Shown: one piece after another, positions 42,382 through 52,266 of the stretch | Layout of the letters: the number at the start of each line of letters is the position of its first letter | Numbering within the stretch: position 1 is the stretch's first letter | NCBI GenBank assembly: GCA_022826205.1 | Contig: JAJDVJ010000162.1 | Location: forward strand, 1-64,000 | Length of the DNA stretch: 64,000 bases | From: Silicimonas sp. | GTDB lineage: Bacteria > Pseudomonadota > Alphaproteobacteria > Rhodobacterales > Rhodobacteraceae | Reading direction: 5' to 3' | The notes under the pieces: generated by a model | The model's database searches: none | What the model saw: only the letters and a program-made list of their open reading frames with translations | What the model was told of the DNA's origin: nothing | Position numbers and translations under genes: made by a program

Positions 42382-42663
42382 ATGAATCTGAAGGCAAGTG
42401 GAGCCGAGTCGGAACTTGCGGCACGCGAAGCCGGCAAGCTGGCGCTTCGACATTTCCTGTGCCGCGAATTGCTCGAAAGTGGCCTCAAGGGACCGCAGGA
42501 TTTCGTTACCGATGCTGGCCGAGTGGCAGCGTTTGCGGACCGGCAGGTGCGCCACGCGGCGTATCCAGATGATGGCATTCTCGGTGAAGAGCATGGCCGG
42601 AAACCGCGCACGAGCGGCTTCCCCAGGGCGATCAATCAGATCCTGGAAACGAGAATTCCGTGA
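42382..42663 (+). pseudogene. inositol monophosphatase family fragment
   Basis: This frame encodes 93 residues. AAREAGKLALRHF, then GLKGPQDFVTDAGR and AYPDDGILGEEHG match the N-terminus of SuhB-type inositol monophosphatases, ending just after the metal-binding Glu-Glu. The catalytic DPIDGT region never appears and the remaining 20 residues are unrelated. It is a truncated gene lying between the hydroxylase operon and rnc. Confidence 0.7.
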
Positions 42664-42833
42664 CGGAATCTCGCAGCAGCGGCATCATCCCGCCTGCAGG
42701 CATCCGCCGGTTCCAATGCCCGGACGGATGAGGAAGGTGAGACCTGCACGTGGCCAAGTTGGCATTCCGACGGCGACGTGGTCCGCGTCAATGACAAACG
42801 AGACGATAACGATGACTGACGGAACGGCTGGAA

Positions 42834-43526
42834 TCAAGGTTCCTGGCGAACCAGCCGCTTCAGGAGGACCCGCGCCGCCGCCTGCTCGGCAGTGCGTTTC
42901 AGAGGCGCACTTGCAGTGGCCGATTCTCCCGACGTCAGAAGGACTTCGACGGTGAAGACAGGCGAGTGGGCAGGGCCTTCCTGCTTTACAACGGAGTAGG
43001 CCGGCGGCGGCTGGCCGCGCGCCTGCGCCCATTCCTGAAGGCTTGTCTTTGCATCCTTCGCGTCCTTCTCGACATTCTGGATGTGGTCGTTCCAGAGCCT
43101 CAACACCACTTCCCTTGCGACCTCGAATCCAGCATCTAGATGGACCGCTGCAATCACCGCTTCCATCGCATCTCCAAGAAGCGTCTCTTTCCCACGTCCG
43201 CCCGATTTCAATTCTGATCGCCCGAGCTTCAGGACCGCACCCAAATCGATTTCGCGAGCCACCTCGGCACAGGTCTCATGACGGACCAGGGCATTCAGCC
43301 TGGGGGCAAGCTGGCCTTCGTTCGCACCCTTGTCGGCAACCATGACCGCTTCCGCGATGACCAGTCCCAGGATCCTGTCCCCGAGAAACTCCAGCCTCTG
43401 ATTGTCAGGTCGTGCAGGTGACGATGTCGAGGCATGCGTCAAGGCGCGCACAAGCAGTTCAGGGTCGTGGAACTCGTGGCCGAGCCGCTTGGCGAATCTT
43501 GCAAGCTCGGGGCTGAGCGCCATCAT
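42834..43526 (-). CDS. rnc: ribonuclease III
   Basis: This 230-residue enzyme cleaves double-stranded RNA in rRNA and mRNA processing. The signature [12 protein letters not shown] (residues 42-53) supplies E46 and D50, and [16 protein letters not shown] has the second acidic pair. A double-stranded RNA-binding domain occupies the C-terminal third. The start overlaps the lepB stop by 4 nt. In many alphaproteobacteria era follows; here it is absent and an IMPase fragment lies beyond. Confidence 0.95.
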   Translation of the reverse strand: MMALSPELARFAKRLGHEFHDPELLVRALTHASTSSPARPDNQRLEFLGDRILGLVIAEAVMVADKGANEGQLAPRLNALVRHETCAEVAREIDLGAVLKLGRSELKSGGRGKETLLGDAMEAVIAAVHLDAGFEVAREVVLRLWNDHIQNVEKDAKDAKTSLQEWAQARGQPPPAYSVVKQEGPAHSPVFTVEVLLTSGESATASAPLKRTAEQAAARVLLKRLVRQEP

Positions 43527-44311
43527 TCAATCCGCTTGAAGAACCTATCCGGACGCCAGGTCCAGACAAAGAACAGGGATCGGCCCGCCGAGGAGAACAT
43601 CACCCGGTCAGCGCGCCCGATCAAATGATCGTGTGGAACGAAACCCACGCCGCCGAACTCATGCCTGACCCGGCTATCGGTCGAATTGTCCCGGTTGTCG
43701 CCAACAAAGAAGTAATGCCCGTCGGGCACGGTGAAAATTCCGGTGTCATCTAGCCGTCCGTCAAAGACATCCAGGACCGAATGCTGCACCCCGTTGGGCA
43801 ACGTCTCGACCGCTTTTTCCTTGGTGCAGGTTCCACCCAAGCCTACGGCACCTTCCTGACATAGCGGGAATGAGCCAATCGGACCCTGCCGCTCGTAGGT
43901 TTCGGCGAAGGAGCCATTCCTCTCCTGCGGCACTTCAGACCCGTTAAGGTGCAAGTGGCCGTCGCGCATCTGCACTGTGTCGCCAGGCAACCCGACGACC
44001 CGCTTTATGAAGTCTTGCCTGTTCACCGGATGCCGAAAGACCACGACGTCACCGCGCTCTGGTTCGCCTCCCAGGATCCTTCCGTCGAACGGACACATGG
44101 AGAAGGGACAGGAATATTGCGAATACCCGTAGGCCATCTTGTTGACGAACAGAAAATCGCCGATGAGCAGCGTGTCCTTCATCGAGCCGGACGGGATCCA
44201 GAACGGCTGGAAGAAGACCGTGCGAAACACCCCGGCAATGAGGAGCGCGTAGACGACCGTCTTGATCGTCTCGATGATGCCTTCCCTAAAGCCGCCTTTG
44301 CCTTTGCTCAT
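43523..44311 (-). CDS. lepB: signal peptidase I
   Basis: This 262-residue inner-membrane protease removes signal peptides. A membrane helix at about residues 15-33 precedes [14 protein letters not shown], where S43 is the nucleophile, and [14 protein letters not shown] supplies the general base K103. The C-terminal [11 protein letters not shown] is the standard box. The stop overlaps the rnc start, and acpS lies 94 nt upstream, as in related genomes. Confidence 0.95.
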   Translation of the reverse strand: MSKGKGGFREGIIETIKTVVYALLIAGVFRTVFFQPFWIPSGSMKDTLLIGDFLFVNKMAYGYSQYSCPFSMCPFDGRILGGEPERGDVVVFRHPVNRQDFIKRVVGLPGDTVQMRDGHLHLNGSEVPQERNGSFAETYERQGPIGSFPLCQEGAVGLGGTCTKEKAVETLPNGVQHSVLDVFDGRLDDTGIFTVPDGHYFFVGDNRDNSTDSRVRHEFGGVGFVPHDHLIGRADRVMFSSAGRSLFFVWTWRPDRFFKRIE

Positions 44312-44405
44312 TTGCTCCGCCTCGGTTGCGTCGGCGCTTTCTGGTTGTCTGGCAATGGCAAGTCAAGGCGAGAGCGTCGGCACCACATGTTTGACGGACA
44401 AACGC

Positions 44406-44819
44406 TCACGAGGGATCGTCTGACCGTGGCAATGCCTCGATCACCACAACGGCCTGCGCCCACGGATGATCGTCGGTAAGCGTTACGTGGATTACCGCCT
44501 CGTGCCCTTCTGGCGTCAGTTCTGCGAGCCGGTCGGCAGCCCATCCGGTGACATGCATGACTGGTTGCCCCGACCGGCGGTTTGTGACTGCCATGTCCTT
44601 CCAGGCAATGCCCATTCTGAGACCCGTTCCGAGCGCCTTGGAACAGGCTTCCTTTGCGGCCCAGCGTTTGGCGTAGGTGCCTGCCGTGTCCTTTCGGCGC
44701 TCAGCCTTGGCCCGTTCTGTTTCGGTGAATACGCGGTTGCGGAACCTGTCGCCAAACCGTTCCAGGGTACGCTCGATCCGTTCGATGTTGCAGATGTCGG
44801 TGCCGATGCCAATGATCAT
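44406..44819 (-). CDS. acpS: holo-[acyl-carrier-protein] synthase
   Basis: This 137-residue enzyme transfers 4'-phosphopantetheine from CoA to acyl carrier protein. [14 protein letters not shown] at the start supplies D8 and [16 protein letters not shown] supplies the second acidic ligand, E57 or so. Length is usual. It heads the acpS-lepB-rnc set; pdxJ, which often precedes it, is not found. Confidence 0.93.
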   Translation of the reverse strand: MIIGIGTDICNIERIERTLERFGDRFRNRVFTETERAKAERRKDTAGTYAKRWAAKEACSKALGTGLRMGIAWKDMAVTNRRSGQPVMHVTGWAADRLAELTPEGHEAVIHVTLTDDHPWAQAVVVIEALPRSDDPS

Positions 44820-45535
44820 GGATCACTCAGGAATGAGTGGCGAAGGAACCTCGCCACGACTCGCCCTGGCAAGACACTGAGGGAAGATGGTGCTGGTGGC
44901 GGGCACAACCTGGCAGTACGCGTCCCGACAATTGGCAATGTGCTCAGATGCGACATTGGCCGTCCGATTTCAACGGCGCCTCGCACGTCTGCACCTCCAC
45001 TCCCCAATGAGTCAGCTTCCGAACCTGAAGATCCAGTTCCAGCTTCTGCCGCGTACGAATTCCGCCGAATTGCAGCGGAACTTCGAGGCCACGACTCAAA
45101 TTCAGAGTGCTGAACAATTTCAGGACGAGGACACCGCCTGAACTTCGCAACCGCCGCCACTTCAAGCATCCCGTGATTCACTTCATGGTCGCCCAGAGAT
45201 CGCTTTGCATGGGAAGTCAATGAGACCTCGGGGAACGCAGGAAATTCCAATGCCAGAATCCCGAATTCTTCGACGATCCCGCTTTGCCTTTGGGAATGCC
45301 CCAGTGACGTACCAATGCCGCGACTGATGCCTTCAATCTGGATTCCGTCAACTTTGCCGCGGAAGCGCATTCAACCGACATCTTCGACGGTCCTGTCAGT
45401 TTCTTCTGAGACTTCGATGTGCACTCTTTCTCCATGGTTCGTGCATGTGCATGCGAATTGAACTACGGAGCGACGCTACCATTCAAGCTGCAAGCGTCGC
45501 AATGTGGCTTTCTGCATATCCAGTCGACGAGCCAT
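44820..45535. other. non-coding or decayed region
   Basis: No supported gene is found in these 716 bp between acpS and the deacetylase gene. Several frames on the plus strand near 45290-45409 give protein-like text (FNLDSVNFAAEAHSTDIFDG up to a stop), which suggests a decayed gene on that strand, but I cannot name it. No tRNA or clear terminator is visible. Confidence 0.35.
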
Positions 45536-46651
45536 TCACGTGAGCGAAATACATTTGGCCAGTTCGCCCAGCATCCCGCTGTATGCAGCTTCCAGCTGCC
45601 GGTTTGGCTGACGCATTGCGAAGGTTTCCGCGAATGGATCCGGCGCAGTAGTGGCGCTGCCCGAAAGCTCCTCAAGCACGGCATGACCGCAGAAAGGCAC
45701 GTAGACCTCCGAATAGCCACCCTCGTGCACGAGCACGAGACGGTCGCCACAGAGGCGCGAAGCTGCATCCATAACCTGCCGGGTCATGTCCCGGAACGTC
45801 CCTGCGGTCGCGAGCATGCGTGAAAGCGGATCAATTGCGGCAGCATCGAAGCCGCAGGCAACGATGATTGCATCCGGCCTGTATTGATCAAGTGCGGGCA
45901 GAACGATGCGTTCAACCGCTTCCACATAGGTGGCATGGCCCGCACCTGGCGGCAGCGGCACATTGATGTTGGCTCCTTCGCCGGCACCCTCGCCACGCAC
46001 TTCGTGGTCGCCGGTGTCGACTGGATAGTTGCGTTCCTGATGCAGCGAGATGGTAAGAGTGTCAGGATCCTCGATGAAGATCGCCTCCGTGCCATTGCCG
46101 TGATGCACATCCCAATCCAGCACCGCCACGCGGTCAACTTTGTTCGCGGCACGCGCAGCACGAACTGCAATGGCGATATTGTTGAGCAGGCAGAAGCCGT
46201 TTGGCCAATCCGGAAGGCAATGATGCCCAGGCGGACGGGACAGCGCATACGCATTCGTGGCGCGACCGTCGAGCACCGCAAAGAGCGCGGCCTTGGCGAG
46301 GCCGGCGGAAAGAGCGGCAATTTCGAAACCGCCCTTGGCGAAGGGCGTTCGCATTCCGAGTTCTCCACCGCCTGCGTCTGACAGTTCCTTGAATTTTCGG
46401 ATGAACGATTGCGCGTGGACCCGAAGGAGGTCTTCAAGATTTGCGGGATCGGCACCCTGTGCATCCAGTTCGTGAATCAGGCCCGTAACGTCTAGGAGGT
46501 TCTTTAGGCGTCGCTTGGTTTCCGGATGTTCCGGAAGCCCGCCGGCAACGAGCGGCTGCACAAGGTCTCCGACCGGAAGCGTGAAGGCATAATTTCCGCC
46601 GCCGTGCCAGAAACACCGCTCATCCCAAAAGAATGCCGTACGTGCCACCAC
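45536..46651 (-). CDS. histone-deacetylase-family amidohydrolase
   Basis: This 371-residue protein is a class II HDAC/acetylpolyamine amidohydrolase-type zinc enzyme. RPPGHHCLPDWPNGFCLLNN holds the charge-relay histidines, LDWDVHHGNGTEAIF gives zinc-binding Asp and His, and GFDAAAIDPL provides the third ligand; the late EGGY is also present. The start is GTG at 46651. It deacetylates a small molecule or protein lysines. The neighbour is a MaoC hydratase; no shared pathway is evident. Confidence 0.88.
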   Translation of the reverse strand: MVARTAFFWDERCFWHGGGNYAFTLPVGDLVQPLVAGGLPEHPETKRRLKNLLDVTGLIHELDAQGADPANLEDLLRVHAQSFIRKFKELSDAGGGELGMRTPFAKGGFEIAALSAGLAKAALFAVLDGRATNAYALSRPPGHHCLPDWPNGFCLLNNIAIAVRAARAANKVDRVAVLDWDVHHGNGTEAIFIEDPDTLTISLHQERNYPVDTGDHEVRGEGAGEGANINVPLPPGAGHATYVEAVERIVLPALDQYRPDAIIVACGFDAAAIDPLSRMLATAGTFRDMTRQVMDAASRLCGDRLVLVHEGGYSEVYVPFCGHAVLEELSGSATTAPDPFAETFAMRQPNRQLEAAYSGMLGELAKCISLT

Positions 46652-46820
46652 CTTGCCCTCGCTTCTTCACGACGTTGCTCCGACGTCATGTTCAGCACCA
46701 CGATAGGGTCACCTGCATCAATTGGCCAATGCCAAGTTCGATGTAATGAATCGTCACCGAGGGCGATTCAATTGGCGTCTCTGCGGACGAGCATTCGCAT
46801 CGGCAATCGTGTGCTTCGGA

Positions 46821-47264
46821 TCAGTCGAATTTCCGGCTTGGGGCGAGAACAAGCGCCCCGCCCTTCAATACGATCTTGTCGTCCACTGCACATTGGCAGT
46901 CGAGGCTCACACGGCGTCGAGAATAGTCGATTTCCCGAACCTCGACATCCGTCAGAACCACATCTCCGGGATGAACCGGTGCCAGAAACTTGAGCTCCTG
47001 GGCAAGATAGACCGTTCCGTGACCAGGTAGCTGCTCACCGATGACGGCGGAAATGAGCGACGCGGTCAGCATGCCATGTGCAATGCGACCGCCAAAGATC
47101 GTCTCCTGCGCATACTCCTCGTCAACATGCACTGGGTTGTGGTCTGTCGAAACCTCGGCAAACAGATGGATGTCACGGTCGGTCACCCGCTTCCGCAGAG
47201 ACCGCCGCATGCCGATCTCCAGATCCTCGATGCAGATCGTGCCACGTTGCAAGTTGTCCAGCAT
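46821..47264 (-). CDS. MaoC-family (R)-specific enoyl-CoA hydratase-like protein
   Basis: This 147-residue hot-dog protein carries the hydratase 2 motif STDHNPVHVDEEYA followed by GGRIAHGML. Catalytic Asp and His sit in DHNPVH. The ATG at 47264 is chosen because the family N-terminus (TICIEDLEIGMRRSL) begins soon after. It may hydrate enoyl-CoA for polyhydroxyalkanoate or fatty-acid metabolism. It is divergent from pncB across a 309-bp, partly AT-rich gap that I could not resolve further. Confidence 0.85.
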   Translation of the reverse strand: MLDNLQRGTICIEDLEIGMRRSLRKRVTDRDIHLFAEVSTDHNPVHVDEEYAQETIFGGRIAHGMLTASLISAVIGEQLPGHGTVYLAQELKFLAPVHPGDVVLTDVEVREIDYSRRRVSLDCQCAVDDKIVLKGGALVLAPSRKFD

Positions 47265-47573
47265 AGAGCATGAGTCCAAATTCTTGATGCAGTGCAGCAT
47301 ATTGGCACAGCCACCCGGCTGCAATCGGAAAAGTAACTTTAGTTCGTTTCTGTATGAGAAATTGAAATTAAATTGCGCTTTGGATTTGGCAAGGCGGAAA
47401 CCAATCCGGCCTGACCGAACGAGAGGCATCCAGATTGACCGGTGCCATCCGCCAATTTCACCGGTGCCGCAAGGCCCTTCCTGACGGTCGCGGCCTGACC
47501 GACAGGACCCGGATGACATGCTGGACAAATCCCGCAATTGGTTGGCAAAAGGCCTTGTCTGAGGAGATCGCCC
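47265..47573. other. divergent promoter region between maoC-like gene and pncB
   Basis: This 309-bp gap must contain promoters for both neighbours. The AT-rich stretch 47330-47385 is the best candidate location. GAGGAGA at 47561-47567 is the ribosome-binding site of pncB. No gene is seen. Confidence 0.45.
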
Positions 47574-48866
47574 ATGGTCGACATCGCGACCCGCGTCTGG
47601 AACCACAAGTGGAAGATCGACCCGATTGTCCGTTCCCTGATCGACACGGACTTCTACAAGTTGCTCATGTGCCAGTCGGTGTTCCGAAATCACCCCGACA
47701 CGCGCGTGGCCTTCAGCCTCATCAACCGCACGAAGTCCGTTCGTCTTGCCGAAATCGTCGACGAGGGCGAGATCCGGGAACAGCTGGACCACATCCGGTC
47801 CCTCACGCTAAGCAGAGGCGAAAGCACTTGGCTGCGCGGCAACACCTTCTACGGCAAGCGACAGATGTTCCGCCCGGACTTCATGTCATGGTTCGAGAAC
47901 CTCTCGCTTCCGCCCTACGACCTGAATCAGCGCGATGGACAGTTCGAACTGACATTCGAAGGCGCTTGGCCAGAAGTCATGCTGTGGGAGATTCCCGCAC
48001 TGGCTGTCCTCATGGAACTAAGGTCGCGAGCCGTGACAAAAAATCTCGGGAAGTTCGAGCTGGAAGTCCTTTATGCACGCGCAATGACCCGCACCTGGGA
48101 AAAGGTCGAGACTCTCCGCGACCTCAAGGGGCTTGCCATCGCGGATTTCGGAACCAGACGTCGCCATTCATTCCTATGGCAGGACTGGTGCGTCCAGGCG
48201 ATGACCGAAGGGCTTGGCAGCGCCTTTGTCGGAACATCGAACTGCCTGATCGCAAAAGATCGCGACCTTGAAGCCATCGGCACCAACGCACACGAATTGC
48301 CGATGGTGTATTCGGCACTAGCAGAATCGGATCAGGAACTGGCCAGAGCCCCTTACCAAGTTCTTGCCGACTGGCATGAGGAACACGACGGAAATCTCAG
48401 GATCATTCTGCCCGACACTTACGGAACCGAACAGTTCCTCAAGAATGCCCCCGACTGGCTGGCTGGCTGGACCGGCATCAGGGTCGACTCAGGCGATCCT
48501 TTCCGTGGCGCAGAAGTCGCGATCGAGTGGTGGAAAAGCCGCGGGGAGGATCCATCGAAGAAACTCGTGATCTTCTCGGACGGACTCGATGTGAACATGA
48601 TTGCAGATCTGCATGCCCGGTTTGCATCCGAAGTCCGCGTCAGCTTCGGTTGGGGCACCATGATGACCAACGACTTTCGGGGCCTTGTGAAAGATGACAG
48701 GCTTGCTCCGTTCAGCCTGGTCTGCAAGGCGGTAAGCGCCGAAGGGCGACCCACGGTCAAGTTGTCCGACAACCCTCGGAAGGCGACCGGACCGAACAAG
48801 GAAATCGAGCGCTACAGACGTATATTTGGAGTTGGTGAGCAGGAAGCGGTTGAAGTTGTGGTCTGA
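47574..48866 (+). CDS. pncB: nicotinate phosphoribosyltransferase
   Basis: This 430-residue enzyme makes nicotinate mononucleotide in the Preiss-Handler NAD salvage route. [18 protein letters not shown] is the N-terminal family motif. [13 protein letters not shown] surrounds the phosphorylatable His, and [10 protein letters not shown] plus [17 protein letters not shown] and SDGLDVNMI complete the phosphoribosyl site. The ATG at 47574 follows GAGGAGA; an upstream TTG-type start is rejected. Confidence 0.95.
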   Translation: MVDIATRVWNHKWKIDPIVRSLIDTDFYKLLMCQSVFRNHPDTRVAFSLINRTKSVRLAEIVDEGEIREQLDHIRSLTLSRGESTWLRGNTFYGKRQMFRPDFMSWFENLSLPPYDLNQRDGQFELTFEGAWPEVMLWEIPALAVLMELRSRAVTKNLGKFELEVLYARAMTRTWEKVETLRDLKGLAIADFGTRRRHSFLWQDWCVQAMTEGLGSAFVGTSNCLIAKDRDLEAIGTNAHELPMVYSALAESDQELARAPYQVLADWHEEHDGNLRIILPDTYGTEQFLKNAPDWLAGWTGIRVDSGDPFRGAEVAIEWWKSRGEDPSKKLVIFSDGLDVNMIADLHARFASEVRVSFGWGTMMTNDFRGLVKDDRLAPFSLVCKAVSAEGRPTVKLSDNPRKATGPNKEIERYRRIFGVGEQEAVEVVV

Positions 48867-49461
48867 CACCAGGGGCATCGCGTTCAAATGCTCTTCGCCT
48901 GTCGACATGATTGCGACAAGCCAGATCGACGGCACAGGAGTCGTACCAACTGCACTTGAGCTCCCCTCTGAATGTAGCCTGCGCAGTTCCTGGCAGAGGC
49001 ACGGCTCGCACGGCGAGAGCACCGGAGCGGCATCAGGGCAGTCGCTGCCTTCACGGGTCGGGAGCGACGCCGGGCTCAGCAACGGACGAAGGTGAAGCGC
49101 AAGGCAATGTCGCCTCTCAGGACGGGCTTTCCGGAATTGCCGTTGCGCAGTCTCAAAGGAGGTGCCGCGCAACGCGGCATGGCGTCAGCAGCGGGACCGC
49201 CACAACCGTGAGGGCTGCTTGATTCCCGAGAACCTGTGAATACAGGTGGGTGCCAGGTAACTGGACCACGGCCCAGACAGAGCCAGCCCCCTCGGAAGTC
49301 GTTAAGGCCACCGGAATCTGACCCCGACACGAATTGGGCAGTACCCGCCTTTGCCAGAAATAGTGCTGTGCGCCAGCAAGCACAAGGTCCAAACCAGTCG
49401 AGATGAACTGACAATCCTGAAGTGACTTGCCTTTTGCGTCAATTTGTCCACCCATCTGAGA
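48867..49461. other. intergenic region with no supported gene
   Basis: These 595 bp lie between pncB and mmcB. A minus-strand frame at 49153-49455 reads like protein (STGLDLVLAGAQHYFWQRRV) but lacks a recognisable family and runs into antisense of mmcB. I do not call it a gene. No RNA or repeat is visible. Confidence 0.4.
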
Positions 49462-49932
49462 ATGCCTGATGATGAAGCCCAGCCGAAGCCCGGGCAGCTC
49501 CTGGCACGCGGCGTTTGCCGGTACCTTGCCAGCCTTGACTTCGTGACCGTCGTTGAACTGGTGCCAAGCACCGGCCTGCGCGTCGATGTCATGGGACTTG
49601 GCCCCAAAGGGGAAATCTGGATCGTCGAATGCAAGTCCAGCCGCGAGGACTTCATTACCGACCAGAAGTGGCACGGCTATCTCGAATGGTGTGACCGCTA
49701 CTTCTGGGCCGTGGACGAAGACTTCCCGACCGATCTGTTGCCTGACTCGTCCGGACTCATCATCGCAGACGCATATGAGGCCGAAATCGTCCGCATGGGC
49801 GCTGAACACAAGGTCGCGCCTGCCCGTCGCAAGGCGCTGGTTCACAAATTTGCCCGCCACGCCGCGACCCGATGGCACGCAGCGCGGGATCCAGGTCACT
49901 ACGGCGCAGCGAGACCTAGGAACGCTTCATAG
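49462..49932 (+). CDS. mmcB: MmcB-family DNA repair protein
   Basis: This 156-residue protein matches the MmcB family, a putative PD-(D/E)XK-type nuclease of alphaproteobacteria implicated in the DNA damage response. Asp in LRVDVMGLGPKGEIWIVECK followed by the E-x-K is the nuclease core, with SREDFITDQKW and CDRYFWAVDEDFPTDLLP as family marks. Start ATG 49462 is preferred to an in-frame TTG at 49444. It overlaps tail-to-tail with the DUF6324 gene. Confidence 0.82.
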   Translation: MPDDEAQPKPGQLLARGVCRYLASLDFVTVVELVPSTGLRVDVMGLGPKGEIWIVECKSSREDFITDQKWHGYLEWCDRYFWAVDEDFPTDLLPDSSGLIIADAYEAEIVRMGAEHKVAPARRKALVHKFARHAATRWHAARDPGHYGAARPRNAS

Positions 49933-50113
49933 CCGTAGCACGTGCCCGACCTGCTGCAGCCTTGATTTCGTCTGCAATCTCGTCAGCTTCATCAGGATCG
50001 AAATCCATCGGGATCTCGAGGCCGTCGCCCTCGACAAAGATGCGCACCATGCCCAAACTGGTTGGGCCAACCTGCAGGTTGGCTTCAATTTCGCTTTCCT
50101 TGTCGATCCCCAT
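49916..50113 (-). CDS. DUF6324-type small acidic protein
   Basis: This 65-residue protein (MGIDKESEIEANLQVGPTSL, then PMDFDPDEADEIADEIKAAA) is of the DUF6324 type, found near mmcB in Rhodobacterales. It is acidic and ends in a basic tail. No function is known. It converges on mmcB with a 17-nt overlap. Confidence 0.7.
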   Translation of the reverse strand: MGIDKESEIEANLQVGPTSLGMVRIFVEGDGLEIPMDFDPDEADEIADEIKAAAGRARATAMKRS

Positions 50114-50509
50114 TTCGGTGCCTCTCGTCCTGAATCCCGGGTACTTTGGCTGGCATGGATTGACAAGAGTTGGGGGCTGCGGTTCGCCTGAGACGGACAA
50201 CTGTCTGCATTGAACTTGTTGCCTTCCGCGACCTTTCCACATGTGATGCCGGTCGGAACCGAACATGCGTGGCCAAGATCCCGGCGTGCACCTGATCAAG
50301 ACCCACGCAGCCAAGCCCTTTGGTCTGGATTTGGCCAAAGGCTCACGAAGGCCACAGACGGTTTGCGCGCAAGGCAAGAGGATCAGATTTCGCCGCGCTT
50401 CTTCCGAAAATGTCCACCTGTTGGGTGCAGACCTTGCAAGGCAGTTGCCGGAACGTGACTTGCGCCGACCCTTGCATTCGTGGAGGCTCGGCACTAGGAA
50501 CGCTCGCGT
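50114..50509. other. gap upstream of tRNA-His
   Basis: I see no gene in these 396 bp. The promoter of tRNA-His and that of the DUF6324 gene should be here, but I could not pick clear boxes. Confidence 0.4.
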
Positions 50510-50586
50510 GCCGCCTTAGCTCAGTTGGTTAGAGCGCTTGATTGTGGATCAAGAGGTCCCCCGTTCGAGCCGGGGAGGCGGTACCA
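50510..50586 (+). tRNA. tRNA-His (GTG anticodon)
   Basis: The cloverleaf folds fully: acceptor GCCGCCT with AGGCGGT, D arm GCTC/GAGC, anticodon stem CTTGA/TCAAG with GTG, T arm CCCCG/CGGGG, and CCA encoded at 50584-50586. The base before G1 is T, and position 73 is A (50583). Most bacterial tRNA-His have G-1 paired with C73; absence of both with a G1-U72 pair is the alphaproteobacterial pattern. Confidence 0.95.
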
Positions 50587-50976
50587 GATCACGCGGTGGC
50601 ATCTGCTCCATTTGGCCGTCAGGTCAATCGCTCGCGCCAGAGCCTGATGCGCCCATCCCATTTGGCGGGAGAGCATCGGAAATTGACAGGCACCTATTCG
50701 TGACCAACCATCAGTCAGCCGGACACCGTTCAGCGTCCTGCCCCGGCAATCCGGCGACATGTTGCTCGAGAACACTCTCGGAGGCGCCGAGTTCGAGAGG
50801 TGCGGTCAGTGTTCCCACCGTCCGGAACGGGTCCGGTTCGGCGCGAAACGGAGCCGAAAGGCGCCGCCCTACTGGAGATCCGGCGTGCAAGGTCACAAGA
50901 GGACAATGGAGGTCTGCTGTCTCGGCCGGTATGCTTGTCGTGGGATTCGGGTCAACACTTCGGGGACGGACAAGCA
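50587..50976. other. gap between tRNA-His and MNT gene
   Basis: No gene is supported in this 390-bp stretch. The toxin-antitoxin remnants downstream suggest that this flank of the tRNA has received foreign DNA. I saw no clear duplicate of the tRNA 3' end. Confidence 0.4.
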
Positions 50977-51285
50977 ATGCACGCAGAGATCGCCAGTCGA
51001 AGGAACGAGATCGACGAGATCTGCCGCAGCTACGGCGTGGAGCGGCTGGAGATCTTCGGCTCGGCCGCACGCGGGTCCGACTTCGATCCCGCAACGAGCG
51101 ACGCGGACTTCCTGGTGGAGTTCGAGCCTTCCCGGGAACCTCGGGCGTTCAAGGACTTCTTCGCGTTTGAGAACGCACTTGCCGCCGCTCTGGGCCGAAA
51201 GGTCGACGTGCTCATGGACCTGCCCAAAAACAAGTACCTGCGCGCCGCGATCAACGAATGCCGCGAGATCGTCTATGAAGCGTGA
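50977..51285 (+). CDS. MNT-type minimal nucleotidyltransferase (antitoxin of HEPN/MNT pair)
   Basis: This 102-residue protein has the MntA motif LEIFGSAARGSDFDPATSDA followed by DFLVEFE, with the GSxxRG loop and the SDxD catalytic acids. In complete systems MntA adds AMP to the HEPN toxin. It overlaps the next gene by 11 nt. The partner is truncated, so this antitoxin may be an orphan. Confidence 0.85.
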   Translation: MHAEIASRRNEIDEICRSYGVERLEIFGSAARGSDFDPATSDADFLVEFEPSREPRAFKDFFAFENALAAALGRKVDVLMDLPKNKYLRAAINECREIVYEA

Positions 51286-51454
51286 TCCCAGGGTCTACCT
51301 GCTGGACGTCGACCATGCCTCAGGAAGGATCGCGGACTATGTCTCCAGAACCGACCTCGACGGATTCCTGACCGATTACCTGCTGCAGGACGGCAACGAG
51401 CGTCAGCTGACGATACTTGGCGAAGCCCTGACACGCGTTTCGCGAAATTATTGA
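51275..51454 (+). pseudogene. truncated HEPN toxin (HepT-like)
   Basis: This 59-residue frame begins MKRDPRVYLLDVDHASGRIA and continues DLDGFLTDYLLQ then LTILGEALTRVSRNY before a stop. The HEPN helices are recognisable to about the middle, but the RNase motif Rx4-6H lies further on and is absent. Usual length is ~110 residues. The stop overlaps the vapC tail by 7 nt, which looks like a recombination junction. Confidence 0.7.
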
Positions 51455-51921
51455 TTCGGTTGATCCGACGCTGGGCGTCCCCGCCGGGAACTCGGCCAGC
51501 GCCTGTCTGCCCACGGGTCAATGACCGCAACACCGGCGTCCTGGAACGGGCTGGTGTCACGCGTGGCAATTGCGAATCCCCTGGTTGTTGCAATCGCAGC
51601 GATCTGGCAGTCCGCCAAGCCTGTCTTTCGGCCCGTCGCTTCGGTGTACGCCGCGATCCGGGCTGCCTCGTCCGCTGCCGCCAGGTCGAACGGAAGGATC
51701 CGGGAACCGACCAGTCTCGACAAGGTGAAGTCCAGCGCTGTCCGAAGATCCGACTTTCGTTTTCAATCCGGCAGGCGTTCAAGGCCGAAACGCAGTTCCA
51801 TGAGGTTCACGGTCGTTGTGCAACGAGCCCCGTCGTGTTGCCCGTTCAGCCAATTTACGACTTGGGCGTCCGGTTCAGGCCGGATTGGCTCCGAGATCAC
51901 GTTCGTGTCGAGAATGATCAC
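51448..51921 (-). pseudogene. vapC: vapC PIN-domain toxin with in-frame TGA
   Basis: From a GTG overlapping the vapB stop, the frame reads VIILDTNVISEPIRPEP with D5, then TTTVNLMELRFGLERLPD, a TGA at codon 53 (51763-51765), and resumes in the same frame as KRKSDLRTALDFT and GLADCQIAAIATTRGFAIAT. Acid residues of the PIN site (D5, E42, D in LADCQIA, D in TRDTSPF) all survive. GGA to TGA would explain the stop. Unless recoded, no complete toxin is made. Confidence 0.8.
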
Positions 51922-52151
51922 GAAAAATCTGCCGCTTTGATCGACTCCCGACTTCGGCCGGTTTCGGGAAACGCGACATTCAGGTCACGCGTGAACGCAA
52001 CCACGACATCGCCCAGCCTTTCGACAGGGCGCGTGGCTTCGTCGAGCAGTTCTCGGGCCGCGGCTTCGGTGCTGATGCCGCGCTGAGCGGCGACGAACCT
52101 GACGCGGCGATGCACGTCATCGGGCAGGTTTCTGACTGTCATTGTCGCCAT
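51918..52151 (-). CDS. vapB: VapB-type antitoxin (FitA-like ribbon-helix-helix)
   Basis: This 77-residue protein begins MATMTVRNLPDDVHRRVRFV, a ribbon-helix-helix as in FitA/VapB, followed by AAARELLDEATRP and a toxin-binding tail ending ESIKAADFS. It is intact and overlaps the vapC start by 3 nt (codons TGA and GTG). It may still repress its own promoter in the 115-nt gap upstream. Confidence 0.85.
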   Translation of the reverse strand: MATMTVRNLPDDVHRRVRFVAAQRGISTEAAARELLDEATRPVERLGDVVVAFTRDLNVAFPETGRSRESIKAADFS

Positions 52152-52266
52152 GTTGTCCTCCGATCACATGCGGCATACGCAATGCTGTCACTTTTGCCAC
52201 ATGACATCATTGCAATCAGGACAGGGCAATGAATGCAATTTGAAGGTGCAGTTGCCTGTTCTCCCG

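Noticed and set aside
49153-49461. Possible minus-strand gene left of mmcB
   Set aside because: Protein-like text but no recognisable start, family or partner.
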